64,000 nt of DNA from Psychromonas antarctica (GCF_022267535.1 NZ_JAHNZV010000010.1:1-64000); one strand, 5' to 3'. Positions 26,475 through 35,362 are shown, counted from the first letter of the stretch. The notes: generated from the letters alone by a model not told the origin. A program made the numbers and translations.

Positions 26475-26755
26475 AAATTCTTTGTTTGGCTCAGTGAGGG
26501 CTGCGATTATATACTGATGCTGCTTTAAGGTGCAAAATCAACAAATAAAATTTTGCAGAGAGGATAGCTGTTCTTCATTGCTATTTTATAACGACGCAGA
26601 AGCGTGTGATTTGCCTTGGCCAACGGTGAATCCATTCGCAAGGCCCTCCTGCTGGGCCTTGTTCTGGTCTCCGAACTGAGTCCTGATAAAGCACCTTGAG
26701 GTATCATGGGTATATGTTATAAATACAGCTCAGTTAATTCTTGCCGGGGATATGA
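26475..26755. other. Intergenic region with a GC-rich inverted repeat
   Basis: Bases 26640-26660 (AAGGCCC, 7-base loop, GGGCCTT) form a GC-rich hairpin in a locally GC-rich patch (about 26600-26700) unlike the surroundings. A 60-codon minus-strand frame here looks accidental. It may be a dispersed repeat element. Confidence 0.4.
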
Positions 26756-28672
26756 ATGAAACAGTCACTTAAACAGTATTTTGGGTTTTCAACTTTTAGA
26801 GCGGGTCAAGAGCCCGTTATTGAAGCCTTACTGAATGGCCAAAGTGCAGCTGCTATTTTCCCGACAGGCTCAGGTAAAAGTCTATGTTACCAACTGCCAG
26901 CGCTGCATTTACCGCACCTCACACTGGTGGTTTCTCCACTGCTTGCGCTCATCCAAGATCAATTACAGTTCCTGCAAAACAAAGGCATTAGTGCAGCGAG
27001 TATCCATTCCATGCAAACCCCTGCGGAATCATCTTCTGTTTATAGTGCGCTTGCCGATGGTCAGGTTAAAATTCTTTTTATCTCCGTAGAGCGTCTCAAT
27101 AGCGAACGCTTCCGTTTGTTTTTAAAGAAATTGCCGATCTCTCTACTCGTGGTTGATGAGGCGCACTGCATTTCCGAGTGGGGTCATAATTTCCGTCCCG
27201 ATTACCTTAAGTTGGCACAATACCGCCGTGATTTTAATATTCCCCAAGCACTCTTGCTCACCGCTACTGCCACCGCTAAGGTTGTTCAAGATATGGCGGA
27301 AAAGTTTGCTATTGAAGCGCAAAATATCACTTTAACGGGCTCTTATCGTGGCAATTTGAATATCGCGGCACAAGGGGTGACTGATGAAAATAAACTTAAT
27401 CTCTTAATACCTTGGTTAAAATCGCGCATGCCAGCATCGGGTATTATCTATGTGACCTTACAGAAAAGTGCAGAAGATCTTGCTCATTTGTTAACCCAGC
27501 AGGGGATCCGTGCAACGCCTTATCATGCGGGCCTAGCCAATGAACGGCGCGTGGCTATTCAGGAGCGTTTTATGTCTGGTGAGCTACCGTTAATAGTCGC
27601 CACCATTGCCTTTGGTATGGGCATTGATAAAAGTGATATCCGCTTTGTGGTGCATTATGACTTACCCAAATCCATAGAAAACTATGCGCAAGAGATAGGG
27701 CGCGCAGGGCGTGATGGCTTACCGGCAGATTGTTTAGTGCTGGCCAATAAAAATAATCTTAATATTTTGGAAAATTTCGTTTATGGCGACAGTCCAGAGG
27801 CGACTGCAGTTGATTATATTTTAAATACTATCTCGCAAACACAGGGGCAATGGGAGGTATTACTGAATAGTCTTTCAAGTTTATCTAATATCCGTTTGTT
27901 AACATTGAAAACTTTGTTAGTTTATCTCGAGTTAGCGGGGGTATTGCAACCTGCTTATAGTTATTATGCGGAATATAAATACAAATTATTGGTGTCTGAA
28001 AACGAGTTGCTCGACCGTTTTAAAGACGAGCGTTACTACTTTGTGCAAGCTATTTTACAAAGCTCAGATAAGGCCCGCACTTGGGCGACTATCAATTTTG
28101 AAACGCTACACTCTTTCTATCCGAGTGAACGTAGTCGGGTGATAACGGCCATTGATTACCTTGATCAGCAGGGGCTGATTGAGTTACAAACAAAACAGAT
28201 GACACAGGTTTATAAGGTTTTTAAAGAATCATTAAGCGCTGATTTACGTGCTCAATTGGTATTGCGGTTTAAGGAAAAAGAGGCCAGTGAAGTCGCTCGA
28301 ATCCATTTCTTATTAGACTTTTTTGCCAGTGATCAATGTTTGAATCTGCAACTTGCCCATTATTTTTCTGATACTAACTTGCAACAGCATTGTGGTCATT
28401 GCTCTGTGTGCATGGGGGCTATAGCAGTGATGCCACAACCGCCAGTACTAAGACCTTTAAGTGAATATAATTTCGCACAATTAAGTGCGCAGATCAGTGC
28501 TAAATTGACAGAGCAGAAAACCCCCGTATTATTAGCGCGTTTCTTTTGCGGATTAACCACGCCTCTGTTTACCCGTTTGAAAGTGCGCACTTTAATTGGC
28601 TTTGCTGAGCTAGAGAAGTATCGTTTCTCTGAAGTCAAAGCATGGGTCGAAGAGCATCTCTATGTTAAATAA
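26756..28672 (+). CDS. recQ: RecQ-family ATP-dependent DNA helicase
   Basis: 638 codons. Helicase motifs in order: FRAGQEPVIEALL (motif 0), FPTGSGKSLCYQLPA (I), VVDEAHCISEWGHNFRPDY (II), LLTATAT (III), TPYHAGLANERR, VATIAFGMGIDKSDIRFV (V) and EIGRAGRDG (VI). A Cys cluster near the C-terminus (HCGHCSVC) represents the zinc-binding RQC part. It unwinds DNA 3'-5' in recombination and repair. It is slightly longer than E. coli RecQ, and its C-terminus diverges from a classical HRDC domain, so it could be a paralogue rather than the orthologue. Confidence 0.85.
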   Translation: MKQSLKQYFGFSTFRAGQEPVIEALLNGQSAAAIFPTGSGKSLCYQLPALHLPHLTLVVSPLLALIQDQLQFLQNKGISAASIHSMQTPAESSSVYSALADGQVKILFISVERLNSERFRLFLKKLPISLLVVDEAHCISEWGHNFRPDYLKLAQYRRDFNIPQALLLTATATAKVVQDMAEKFAIEAQNITLTGSYRGNLNIAAQGVTDENKLNLLIPWLKSRMPASGIIYVTLQKSAEDLAHLLTQQGIRATPYHAGLANERRVAIQERFMSGELPLIVATIAFGMGIDKSDIRFVVHYDLPKSIENYAQEIGRAGRDGLPADCLVLANKNNLNILENFVYGDSPEATAVDYILNTISQTQGQWEVLLNSLSSLSNIRLLTLKTLLVYLELAGVLQPAYSYYAEYKYKLLVSENELLDRFKDERYYFVQAILQSSDKARTWATINFETLHSFYPSERSRVITAIDYLDQQGLIELQTKQMTQVYKVFKESLSADLRAQLVLRFKEKEASEVARIHFLLDFFASDQCLNLQLAHYFSDTNLQQHCGHCSVCMGAIAVMPQPPVLRPLSEYNFAQLSAQISAKLTEQKTPVLLARFFCGLTTPLFTRLKVRTLIGFAELEKYRFSEVKAWVEEHLYVK

Positions 28673-28719
28673 AAATACATGCTTCTGTAGATAACTCGGG
28701 TTGTTGTAAAAGTTTAGAA

Positions 28720-28770
28720 AATTACCACAGAGAACACGAAGACGCTGCGCGTTACACCGAGAAAACCCAA
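28720..28770. repeat. Possible dispersed intergenic repeat (ACCACAGAGAACACGAAG type)
   Basis: ACCACAGAGAACACGAAGAC, then GCGCGTTACACCGAGAAAA resembles the 'ACCACAGAGACACGGAG' sequences scattered between genes in many gammaproteobacteria. Recognition is from memory; copy number is not testable in this window. Confidence 0.35.
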
Positions 28771-28937
28771 ATATAAGTGTTTTTCTCCTTTTAACTCTGT
28801 AATTGAATGTAAACTAAAATATAGTTTTACAGTTGCATGAAATTTGTGTGGTAAATATTTACTTTTTTGTATTTATCTGAGTTAAGTGCATAGTCATGTA
28901 AAAATAACCGTCTTACCTGATAGCGATAGGAGCATAA

Positions 28938-29513
28938 ATGGTGGATCAACAAACTGAGCGTATTTTATCTGCTGGGTTGCAATTATTAAAAGACTTTGGT
29001 TGTGAAGGTTTCTCAATGGAGAAAGTTGCTGACAGTGCAGACCTACCACAAAGTACTGTCTTCTTATATTTTAAAAATAAAAGCGTTTTGTTAGACGTTA
29101 TATTCGGTGATTTTATTGATGCTTATTTTGTACATTTGCAAAACTACCAAGCCTTCACAAGTAAGGTGCCCGAGCAGGCTTTAGGCTCGCTGTTATTGCA
29201 TATGCTTAAATATCGTGAAAGCACTCTTTGTGCACAGTTATTTAAAGAGTTTTGGGTCTTCTCTAACCATCATAAAAGCGGTCGCTTGGCGTTAGATCAA
29301 TATTATCGTGAGTTGCATACCGTTATTGTTAAACACTTAAGAAGTATCGCTCCTGTTGGCTGCGCAGAGCAAAAAATACAGTTCTCAGCTTCTACTTTAT
29401 TACCCTTTGTTGAGGGATATAGTATTACACGAGCAACCCTACCGATTTCAATATTACAATTGGTTGATCAGCTTAGTATTGTTCTAAAAAGAATTTTATA
29501 CCAACCAGAATAA
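28938..29513 (+). CDS. TetR/AcrR-family transcriptional regulator
   Basis: 191 codons, with TAGGAG upstream. The N-terminal helix-turn-helix is 'ILSAGLQLLKDFGCEGFSMEKVADSADLPQSTVFLYFKNKSVLLDVIF', a typical TetR DNA-binding domain. The C-terminal ligand-binding helices are divergent. It probably represses a neighbouring or distant gene in response to a small molecule. The target is unknown. Confidence 0.87.
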   Translation: MVDQQTERILSAGLQLLKDFGCEGFSMEKVADSADLPQSTVFLYFKNKSVLLDVIFGDFIDAYFVHLQNYQAFTSKVPEQALGSLLLHMLKYRESTLCAQLFKEFWVFSNHHKSGRLALDQYYRELHTVIVKHLRSIAPVGCAEQKIQFSASTLLPFVEGYSITRATLPISILQLVDQLSIVLKRILYQPE

Positions 29514-29561
29514 ATAAAATTAACCCATAATTTAAACTACGTGCATAGTTTGTTTTTTATT

Positions 29562-29616
29562 TATACCCATGTTAGTTGCAGATGCTGATTTTGCATCTAC
29601 AACTAACATGGGTATA
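29562..29616. repeat. 24-bp inverted repeat (long hairpin)
   Basis: Left arm 29562-29585 and right arm 29593-29616 match at 23 of 24 positions around a 7-base loop. Outer arm sequence TATACCCATGTTAGTTG. It lies between the TetR and asparaginase genes and is too long and precise for a simple terminator. It may be a small mobile or REP-like element. Confidence 0.8.
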
Positions 29617-29668
29617 GTTATGCGTATATTCAAGTTAAACTTTTCAATAGAATCAAGAGATAAATTCA

Positions 29669-30679
29669 ATGAACCATAAAAAACGTATCTATATTGCCTA
29701 CACGGGCGGGACGATTGGCATGAAACCCTCAAAAGATGGCTTTGTCCCTGCAGTCGGATACCTTTCAAAGACTATCGCCAATATGCCCGAGTTTTATCAT
29801 GAAGAGATGCCTGAGTTTGAGATTCATGAATATAATCCCTTGATCGATTCCGCCAATGTCTCCCCAAAAATATGGCAAACGTTGGCGCTAGATATTCAAA
29901 AACGTTATCACGATTTTGATGGTTTTATTATTCTCCACGGCACTGATACGATGTCTTACAGCGCCTCTGCACTCTCTTTTATATTTGAAAATTTATCCAA
30001 ACCAGTGATTATTACTGGCTCGCAAATTCCCCTTTCACAACTACGTTCCGATGCCCGTATTAATTTATTAAATGCTTTGTATATTGCTGCTTATCACCCC
30101 ATTAATGAAGTGTGTCTATTTTTTAATAACCAGCTATTTCGCGGCAATCGCACCACAAAACAGTATGCAGATGGATTTGATGCTTTTGTTTCCCCCAATT
30201 ATCCGGTGTTATTGGAAGCGGGTATTGAGATAAAAAATATTGCAGGACAGAAGCAAAAGTCAGTTAATACTCGTTTACGTGTGAGCGAAATCGAAGGGCA
30301 GTCGATCGCTATTCTGCATCTCTTTCCGGGGCTGGATTGGTTAGTGTTAGACAACTTATTAAAAAGCCCATTAAAAGCCTTGGTTTTATTAACTTACGGC
30401 GTCGGTAATGCGCAACAGGATGAACAACTATTAGCAACATTAAAAAGTGCTAGTGAGCGCGGCATCTTGATTGTTAATTGCACTCAATGCTTAAAAGGGC
30501 AGGTCAATATGCAAGGTTATGCAACAGGCCATGCTCTGCTCGACGCTGGGGTTATCAGTGGTTTAGATATGACCACTGAAACGGTGATCGCCAAGCTCTA
30601 TTATTTACTTAGCCAAGATCTACCTAACAAGGTGATCCGAGAATTATTAGGCACAGATTTAAGAGGCGAGTTGAGCTAA
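29669..30679 (+). CDS. ansA: Cytoplasmic L-asparaginase, type I
   Basis: 336 codons. The motif IAYTGGTIGMKPSKDG carries the catalytic Thr; IILHGTDTMSYSASAL has the second catalytic Thr-Asp; ITGSQIPLSQLRSDAR follows. It has no signal peptide, which distinguishes it from periplasmic AnsB. It hydrolyses asparagine to aspartate and ammonia. Full length against E. coli AnsA (338). Confidence 0.92.
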   Translation: MNHKKRIYIAYTGGTIGMKPSKDGFVPAVGYLSKTIANMPEFYHEEMPEFEIHEYNPLIDSANVSPKIWQTLALDIQKRYHDFDGFIILHGTDTMSYSASALSFIFENLSKPVIITGSQIPLSQLRSDARINLLNALYIAAYHPINEVCLFFNNQLFRGNRTTKQYADGFDAFVSPNYPVLLEAGIEIKNIAGQKQKSVNTRLRVSEIEGQSIAILHLFPGLDWLVLDNLLKSPLKALVLLTYGVGNAQQDEQLLATLKSASERGILIVNCTQCLKGQVNMQGYATGHALLDAGVISGLDMTTETVIAKLYYLLSQDLPNKVIRELLGTDLRGELS

Positions 30680-30759
30680 CTTAAATACAGTTTTTTTTTG
30701 AAAAAGAGACAGTAGGAAAAACCTTTTATAATAGCCAAAATGTTGGCAACAGGGTGCTA

Positions 30760-31611
30760 TTAGGTATGGCGATATTGATTGGGCGCGATGCCCACTTCAC
30801 GTTTAAAAGCAGAAGAAAAATTAAATACATCATTATAACCCACCGCGTTGGCAATATCGGTGAGATTCAGTTCGCTGCTTTTTAGCAGTGCTTTAGCACG
30901 CTGCATTCTTAACTGTCGCAACTTTTTGATCGGTGTAGTTGCTAATTGTTGCAGGCAAAGACGATTAAATTGTGCCGGGGAGTAACCTGCTAATTTAGCT
31001 AATAATGGCTGTGTCCACGGCTGTTGCAGCCTCGATTCTAGTTGCTGAAAAAACATTATCATTGCCGTTTTTTTTGTATTGATGTTTTCAGGCAGCTGTA
31101 AATCGCGGTTGATATAAGCAACAACTAGCTGTGCATTTAAATTGAGTAGAGCGCTTGATGGTGTGCTAGCCAGCGTTTCTTTATACAAGGACAGCGAGAG
31201 GTAGTAGATATTATCAACATGACTGTTTGTCGTTAAACAGATCCCTTTGTTCTTTAACCACTGCCAATCGCAGCTATCATCTATTAGATACCAAATAATT
31301 TTCCAGTTATTATGTGCCTTTCCTAGCTGATATGAAAACGAACTGCCGGCGGGTAAGAGTAATAAAGAATTCGCGCCGATCTGTTGCTCTCCAGATTCTG
31401 TACTAAGTAGGCCTTGGCCTTCGCGTGTATAGATAAGCGTGTGATATTTACACTGATGCCTACGTACAAAATAGTCTTTGCTTAGATTCGATACACCGCC
31501 TAGTTGAATATCAAACTCCATCAAACCTGCCTGCAAGTGATTATCAATAAAAATTTCTTCGCAGGCTGGATCTAAAATCAGTTTATTTGCCCATCTGTTT
31601 CTATTGTTCAT
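30760..31611 (-). CDS. AraC-family transcriptional regulator
   Basis: About 283 codons from ATG 31611; an upstream in-frame GTG and TTG (to 31641) are alternatives, and none has a strong ribosome-binding site. It has an N-terminal cupin-like sensing domain (YHTLIYTREGQGLLSTESGEQ) and a C-terminal double helix-turn-helix of AraC type (WTQPLLAKLAGYSPAQFNRLCLQQ ... LNLTDIANAVGYNDVFNFSSAFKREVGIAPNQYR). It probably activates a sugar-use or stress gene located elsewhere. Confidence 0.87.
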   Translation of the reverse strand: MNNRNRWANKLILDPACEEIFIDNHLQAGLMEFDIQLGGVSNLSKDYFVRRHQCKYHTLIYTREGQGLLSTESGEQQIGANSLLLLPAGSSFSYQLGKAHNNWKIIWYLIDDSCDWQWLKNKGICLTTNSHVDNIYYLSLSLYKETLASTPSSALLNLNAQLVVAYINRDLQLPENINTKKTAMIMFFQQLESRLQQPWTQPLLAKLAGYSPAQFNRLCLQQLATTPIKKLRQLRMQRAKALLKSSELNLTDIANAVGYNDVFNFSSAFKREVGIAPNQYRHT

Positions 31612-31730
31612 AACGTACCAATGATTGTTTTTCACATGCAATTGATTGTAACTGAAATGTAAATTTTAAAAAAATTTGCTTATGATTAATAAGATCAGAA
31701 GCAACAATCGTTATCGACAAGGAATTAAAT

Positions 31731-32501
31731 ATGCAACTGCAAAAAAGAGCACTATTACTTGAACGTTTACAGCAGATTGGCTTATCACTCGACCATTCAG
31801 GGCAAGCTTTAGCCTTGTTGGGTTTAGGCTCTGCGGGTATTGAAACGCAACGGTTGGATGATTATTCGGATCTTGATTTTTTTGCTATTGTACAACCGGG
31901 GGCAAAAATACGCTTTATCGACAACTTGGATTGGCTGAGTAATATTAAGGCGATTAGCTACTGTTTTCGTAATACAGTTGACGGTTATAAATTACTGTTT
32001 GAAGATGGTGTTTTTTGTGAATTTGCCATATTTGAGCCTCAGGAACTAAATAATATTCCCTTTTCCCCTGGAAGAGTTGTATGGCAACACCCTGACTTTA
32101 ATAGTGATTGTTGCCAGCCGCGTATTAGCGGGGCAGAGGCTACTTCAAAAGATACTCAGTGGTTAGTTGGCGAAGCACTGACCAATCTGCACGTCGGTAT
32201 GTGTCGTTACCAACGAGGGGAAAAGCTATCAGCAATGCGTTTTGTGCAGCAATTTGCGCTTGATAAGCTAGTTGACTTAGTGAATCTGACCGAGCTTGCA
32301 GAGCCTAGCCTCGTTGATCCCTTTGTTGCTGATCGACGCATTGAAATAAGATATCCGAAGTTTGCTCAACGCCTACCGGATTTTATGCAGGGGTATAATG
32401 GCAGCCCGCAATCGGCTTTGGCACAACTGCAGTTTTTGGTATCACATTTTGAAGTAAATCAAGCGATTAAACAGGATATTGAACGTTTATGTTATCTATA
32501 A
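31731..32501 (+). CDS. Nucleotidyltransferase-fold protein (antibiotic adenylyltransferase-like)
   Basis: 256 codons. The N-terminal motif LGLGSAGIETQRLDDYSDLDFF gives the GS-x(n)-DxD signature of the minimal nucleotidyltransferase fold, as in aminoglycoside and lincosamide nucleotidyltransferases. The C-terminal helices (VQQFALDKLVDLVNL) fit that group too. The substrate is unknown and resistance is only a possibility. The interrupted acetyltransferase gene follows after 10 bp and was originally in the same operon. Confidence 0.75.
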   Translation: MQLQKRALLLERLQQIGLSLDHSGQALALLGLGSAGIETQRLDDYSDLDFFAIVQPGAKIRFIDNLDWLSNIKAISYCFRNTVDGYKLLFEDGVFCEFAIFEPQELNNIPFSPGRVVWQHPDFNSDCCQPRISGAEATSKDTQWLVGEALTNLHVGMCRYQRGEKLSAMRFVQQFALDKLVDLVNLTELAEPSLVDPFVADRRIEIRYPKFAQRLPDFMQGYNGSPQSALAQLQFLVSHFEVNQAIKQDIERLCYL

Positions 32502-32511
32502 GGAGCACTAT

Positions 32512-32652
32512 ATGGCGGGTATTACGTTAACGGCTAAAGTGGGGACAAAATGTACTTTCAGGTTGCTTGCAGAAAATGATCAATGGGCGCTTGGGGATTT
32601 TTTTGACTCACTTTCTGGGCTTACCCGTCGACGATTTTCGCCCCATCCACTC
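32512..32652 (+). pseudogene. GNAT acetyltransferase, 5' part (interrupted by IS605-family element)
   Basis: AAGGAG then ATG at 32512 begins a 47-codon frame (MAGITLTAKVGTKCTFRLL...DSLSGLTRRRFSPHPL) typical of the start of a GNAT N-acetyltransferase. After codon 47 the frame meets a TAA supplied by the inserted element. Joining 32652 to 34576 restores one continuous frame (HPL-TPEFAAQLC), giving a 182-residue enzyme. 10 bp after the nucleotidyltransferase gene. Confidence 0.85.
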
Positions 32653-32709
32653 TAATTTTATAGGGGGCTCCCTCCATAGACGCGAAGCGCGAAGGTGGGA
32701 GGGGGGCTG

Positions 32710-33116
32710 TTAAGCCCTTTGATTTTGAATGTATTTTTTCACAATATCTAAGAGGGCACCTCCGCAAGAACTCGCAAAGTAAGATCTCGACCAGAGCACA
32801 GGCTTATCATAGTGCGCCTCAGATCTATAAATTCATTTCTTAACCGTTTAGATGTTGAGGCTTTTAGCGTATTAACCAACTTTGATATGGATAACTTAGG
32901 GGGGTAAGTAATCATCATGTGAACATGATCATCCCCACCGTCGCATTCCATCAATTCAGCTTCTAAGTCATGACAAACTACAGCCGCTACTCTTTTAAAG
33001 AACTGCAAATGCAAATCCCCAAACACCTTTTTCCTATATTTTGTCACAAACACTATATGGACGTGCAGGAGATGTGCCGCGTGGCGAGACTTGTGCACAC
33101 GTAACTCACTTTTCAC
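32710..33116 (-). pseudogene. tnpA: TnpA transposase of the IS605-family element, frameshifted
   Basis: Starts with GTG at 33116 after AAGGG. The Y1 HUH motif is present (CDGGDDHVHMMI). Near 32812-32820 one base appears to be missing: the annotated frame drifts into MISLCSGRDLTLRV, while the next frame reads HYDKPVLWSRSYFASSCGGA and ends KKYIQNQRA at 32710. The lost part contains the C-terminal helix whose Tyr (in KKYIQNQ) should be the catalytic nucleophile. The product made from the single frame (122 residues) should not cut DNA. Total length 407 bp is one short of a multiple of three. Confidence 0.85.
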
Positions 33117-33176
33117 TTGATAACCCTTGTTTGTCGGTGTAATGTCACGAAAATATTACTACGCACTTAACGGAAT

Positions 33177-34415
33177 ATGAAGATATTAAAAGCGTTTAAA
33201 TACAAACTTGAACCGACAAGTAGCCAGATAGTATTGCTCTATCGTATGGCTGGTTGTGGGCGCGTAGTATTTAATGACAGCCTTGAATTCATGCTAAATA
33301 TTCTAAAAAACGAAACGGGTATTAGTGACAAAAAAGAACTCTATAATCATCTTAACGACTTACCGCCTAAAGATCGCATCGCTTTAATAAAAAAACTACC
33401 GACAGCCTTTTCTCTTAACAAACACCTTACTCAATGGAAGAAAAAAGAAGATCGGACTTGGTTAGGTGAGGCTTATACCGACAACTTACAACAAAGGCAA
33501 AAGGACTTGTCGGGTAGTGCAAGCGAGTGGTGTAAGGGAAAACGGGGGTTCCCCGTTTTCCGTCAACGTAAACTCGCGCATCACTCAACAATGCGCTTTG
33601 TTAACTTCACTAAGTATTGCGGCATTGAAAATCGGCACATCAAACTACCAAATAAACTTGGATTGGTTAAATATAGAAATAGCCAACCGATCAGCGGCAA
33701 GCCGAAACATGCAACCGTAAGCCTCAATGCTTGTGGTGAATGGCATATATCCATCATGTGCGAAATCGAGTCAAGCAATCCACAATCAACGGCAACAACC
33801 GCCGTTGGCATAGACATGGGTATTGCTAAAAACATGACGCTTAGTAACGGTCTGGTTTTTAGCGGTGTTCATAGCTTTAAAAGAATCATGGATAATTTAG
33901 CCAAAGAGCAACGCAAGTTTGCTCGTATGGTTAAAGGATCTGCGAACTGGGAAAAGCAAAAACTAAAAATCGCCAGATTACACCAGAAAGCCGCTAACAT
34001 AAGACGCGACTACCAACAGAAATCTACAACAATAATCAGCAATAACCACGCAATGATAGTCGTTGAGGATTTAAAAGTCGCCAATATGTCAAAGTCAGCC
34101 AAAGGGTCGTCCGAGCAACATGGCAAGAACGTCAAACAGAAAAGTGGGTTGAATCGCGCTATATTAAATCAGGGCTGGGGCGAGCTTCGCCGCCAGCTTA
34201 AATATAAGATGGAATGGCAAGGCGGTATCTTTCTAGCAGTGTCTCCGCACCACACAAGCCAAACATGCCCTGCTTGTTTGCATAAAGACAAAGCCAACAG
34301 GACGATACAGGCAAGCTTCGTTTGTGTTGAATGTGGCTTTACCGAAAATGCAGATATAGTTGGAGCGATTAATGTGTTAAATAGAGGGTTGGCTACACTA
34401 GCCAAAACCTCTTAA
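33177..34415 (+). CDS. tnpB: TnpB RNA-guided nuclease of the IS605-family element
   Basis: 412 codons, intact. The N-terminal helix-turn-helix region (KAFKYKLEPTSSQ...) is followed by the RuvC-like core with all three acidic residues: Asp in AVGIDMGIAK, Glu in MIVVEDLKVANMS, and Asp in TENADIVGAINVL. A CPAC ... CVEC zinc ribbon (PHHTSQTCPACLHKD) lies before the last one. TnpB proteins are omega-RNA-guided DNA endonucleases ancestral to Cas12. They cut the donor site after excision and so help the element persist. With TnpA broken, this copy may be kept for its nuclease or be mobilised in trans. Confidence 0.92.
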   Translation: MKILKAFKYKLEPTSSQIVLLYRMAGCGRVVFNDSLEFMLNILKNETGISDKKELYNHLNDLPPKDRIALIKKLPTAFSLNKHLTQWKKKEDRTWLGEAYTDNLQQRQKDLSGSASEWCKGKRGFPVFRQRKLAHHSTMRFVNFTKYCGIENRHIKLPNKLGLVKYRNSQPISGKPKHATVSLNACGEWHISIMCEIESSNPQSTATTAVGIDMGIAKNMTLSNGLVFSGVHSFKRIMDNLAKEQRKFARMVKGSANWEKQKLKIARLHQKAANIRRDYQQKSTTIISNNHAMIVVEDLKVANMSKSAKGSSEQHGKNVKQKSGLNRAILNQGWGELRRQLKYKMEWQGGIFLAVSPHHTSQTCPACLHKDKANRTIQASFVCVECGFTENADIVGAINVLNRGLATLAKTS

Positions 34416-34573
34416 ATTTTATCAGGGTAGGTCATGCCCGTAGCGTCTGTGAAGTGAGTGGTGCAGTAATGCCGCCAGCAGCAGAAACCAGTAAACTAAG
34501 TAATTGTGGTTTACACCTGTAAAGGGAATCCCCCTGTGTAGCCGCGTAGCGCGGAACTGGGGGAGGATGTCAA
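34416..34573 (+). ncRNA. Probable omega-RNA (right-end guide RNA) of TnpB
   Basis: In IS605 elements the guide RNA scaffold spans the end of tnpB and the right end, and the guide is the flanking DNA. Here the 158-bp right-end region after tnpB ends in a GC-rich hairpin (34530-34563) just before the boundary. The guide would then start with TCACACCTGAATTTG of the acetyltransferase gene. The 5' end is not defined and may lie within tnpB. Inferred from family knowledge, not from a matched model. Confidence 0.5.
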
Positions 34574-34575
34574 TC

Positions 34576-34983
34576 ACACCTGAATTTGCTGCTCAGCTCT
34601 GCGTTAATTTATTAACCGATAGCGCGCAGCGTTTTATACTCGAGATTGATGAAAAGATTATCGGTTACTTTATTTTACAATCACAAATATCAGAACATGA
34701 AGCCTCGCGTTATGCGCAGTGTGGAATAGTGCTAAAAACCGGGAATGATTTGTTATTTGCTCCCTGTATAGCGGACAAATATCAGCATCAAGGTTTTGCA
34801 AGTTTAGTGATGGATCGACTGATTAATGACTATAAAGGTAAGGTGAGAAGTTTTGTACTAATGGGGGGGACGCAAGAAACAAACCTTGCAGCTAGAGACT
34901 TTTATAAAAAGTTCGCTTTTAAAGAACATGGTGGCTATCAAACTGAAATATATAATATAGATATGCGCCTGCTGTTTAGTTAA
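34576..34983 (+). pseudogene. GNAT acetyltransferase, 3' part
   Basis: The frame resumes at 34576 as TPEFAAQLCVNLLTDSAQRF... and includes the acetyl-CoA-binding region (ADKYQHQGFASLVMDRLI, the Q/R-x-x-G-x-G/A variant) and FVLMGGTQETNLAARDFYKKFAFKEHG near the C-terminus, ending at TAA 34983. An ATG at 34567 inside the element could restart translation of this fragment, but without the N-terminal strands. Together with 32512-32652 it makes a full-length GNAT. Confidence 0.85.
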
Positions 34984-35017
34984 ACGAATTATTGATAGCG
35001 CGGCGAGAGAGGGCAGA

Positions 35018-35362
35018 TTAGCTTACTTGTTGCGATTGACCGACTCTGTAACTGTCAATAATAGCCACTAACCAAGTCACCATAAGTAGTAGTGACATAA
35101 AATCGCTGTTTAGTAGGCCACTACCGCTTGTCTGTTGTGATATTTGCTCTGTGATTGCAACAATATCAGGAGCAACTTCACCACTTTGGATTTTATCCAC
35201 TATTAGCATCGCATTTTCAATGGTTGTAGAGATCAATATATAACTTGCCAACAATGCTGTTGCTGCCAATATTGTAGCTGAACGATAACACTTTAATAGT
35301 AAATGACCCACACCTGGAAAGATAAAAGCAGATAATAGTGCCGCTTTGATTGCCTTGTTCAT
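35018..35362 (-). CDS. Small membrane protein of unknown function
   Basis: 114 codons. Hydrophobic segments lie at about 8-20 (ALLSAFIFPGVGHLLL), 28-45 and 92-104. The 'FPGVGHLLLKCYRSA' pattern is like short TM2/DUF-type proteins with a conserved Pro-Gly-x-Gly motif. GGAG precedes the ATG. No partner genes. Confidence 0.65.
   Translation of the reverse strand: MNKAIKAALLSAFIFPGVGHLLLKCYRSATILAATALLASYILISTTIENAMLIVDKIQSGEVAPDIVAITEQISQQTSGSGLLNSDFMSLLLMVTWLVAIIDSYRVGQSQQVS

Larger units (their letters stand above)
32653..34575. mobile_element. IS200/IS605-family insertion sequence
   Basis: About 1923 bp with divergent tnpA (frameshifted) and tnpB (intact). Imperfect hairpins stand at both ends: left 32663-32708 (CTCCCTCC ... 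GGTGGGAG, around a CGCG stem) and right 34530-34563 (CCCCC ... GGGGG, around CCGCG/CGCGG). There is no target duplication and there are no terminal inverted repeats, as expected for the family. The exact ends can slide by 2 bp because TC is shared (32651-34573 or 32653-34575). Ending in TCAA would match the IS608 type. It is inserted in a GNAT gene whose frame is restored by precise removal. Confidence 0.9.

Noticed and set aside
26525-26707. 60-codon minus-strand frame upstream of recQ
   Set aside because: It lies in a GC-rich hairpin region with no ribosome-binding site and no recognisable protein pattern.
34504-34566. Extra N-terminal codons of the downstream acetyltransferase frame
   Set aside because: These codons lie inside the IS605 right-end hairpin; the true N-terminus is on the far side of the element at 32512.
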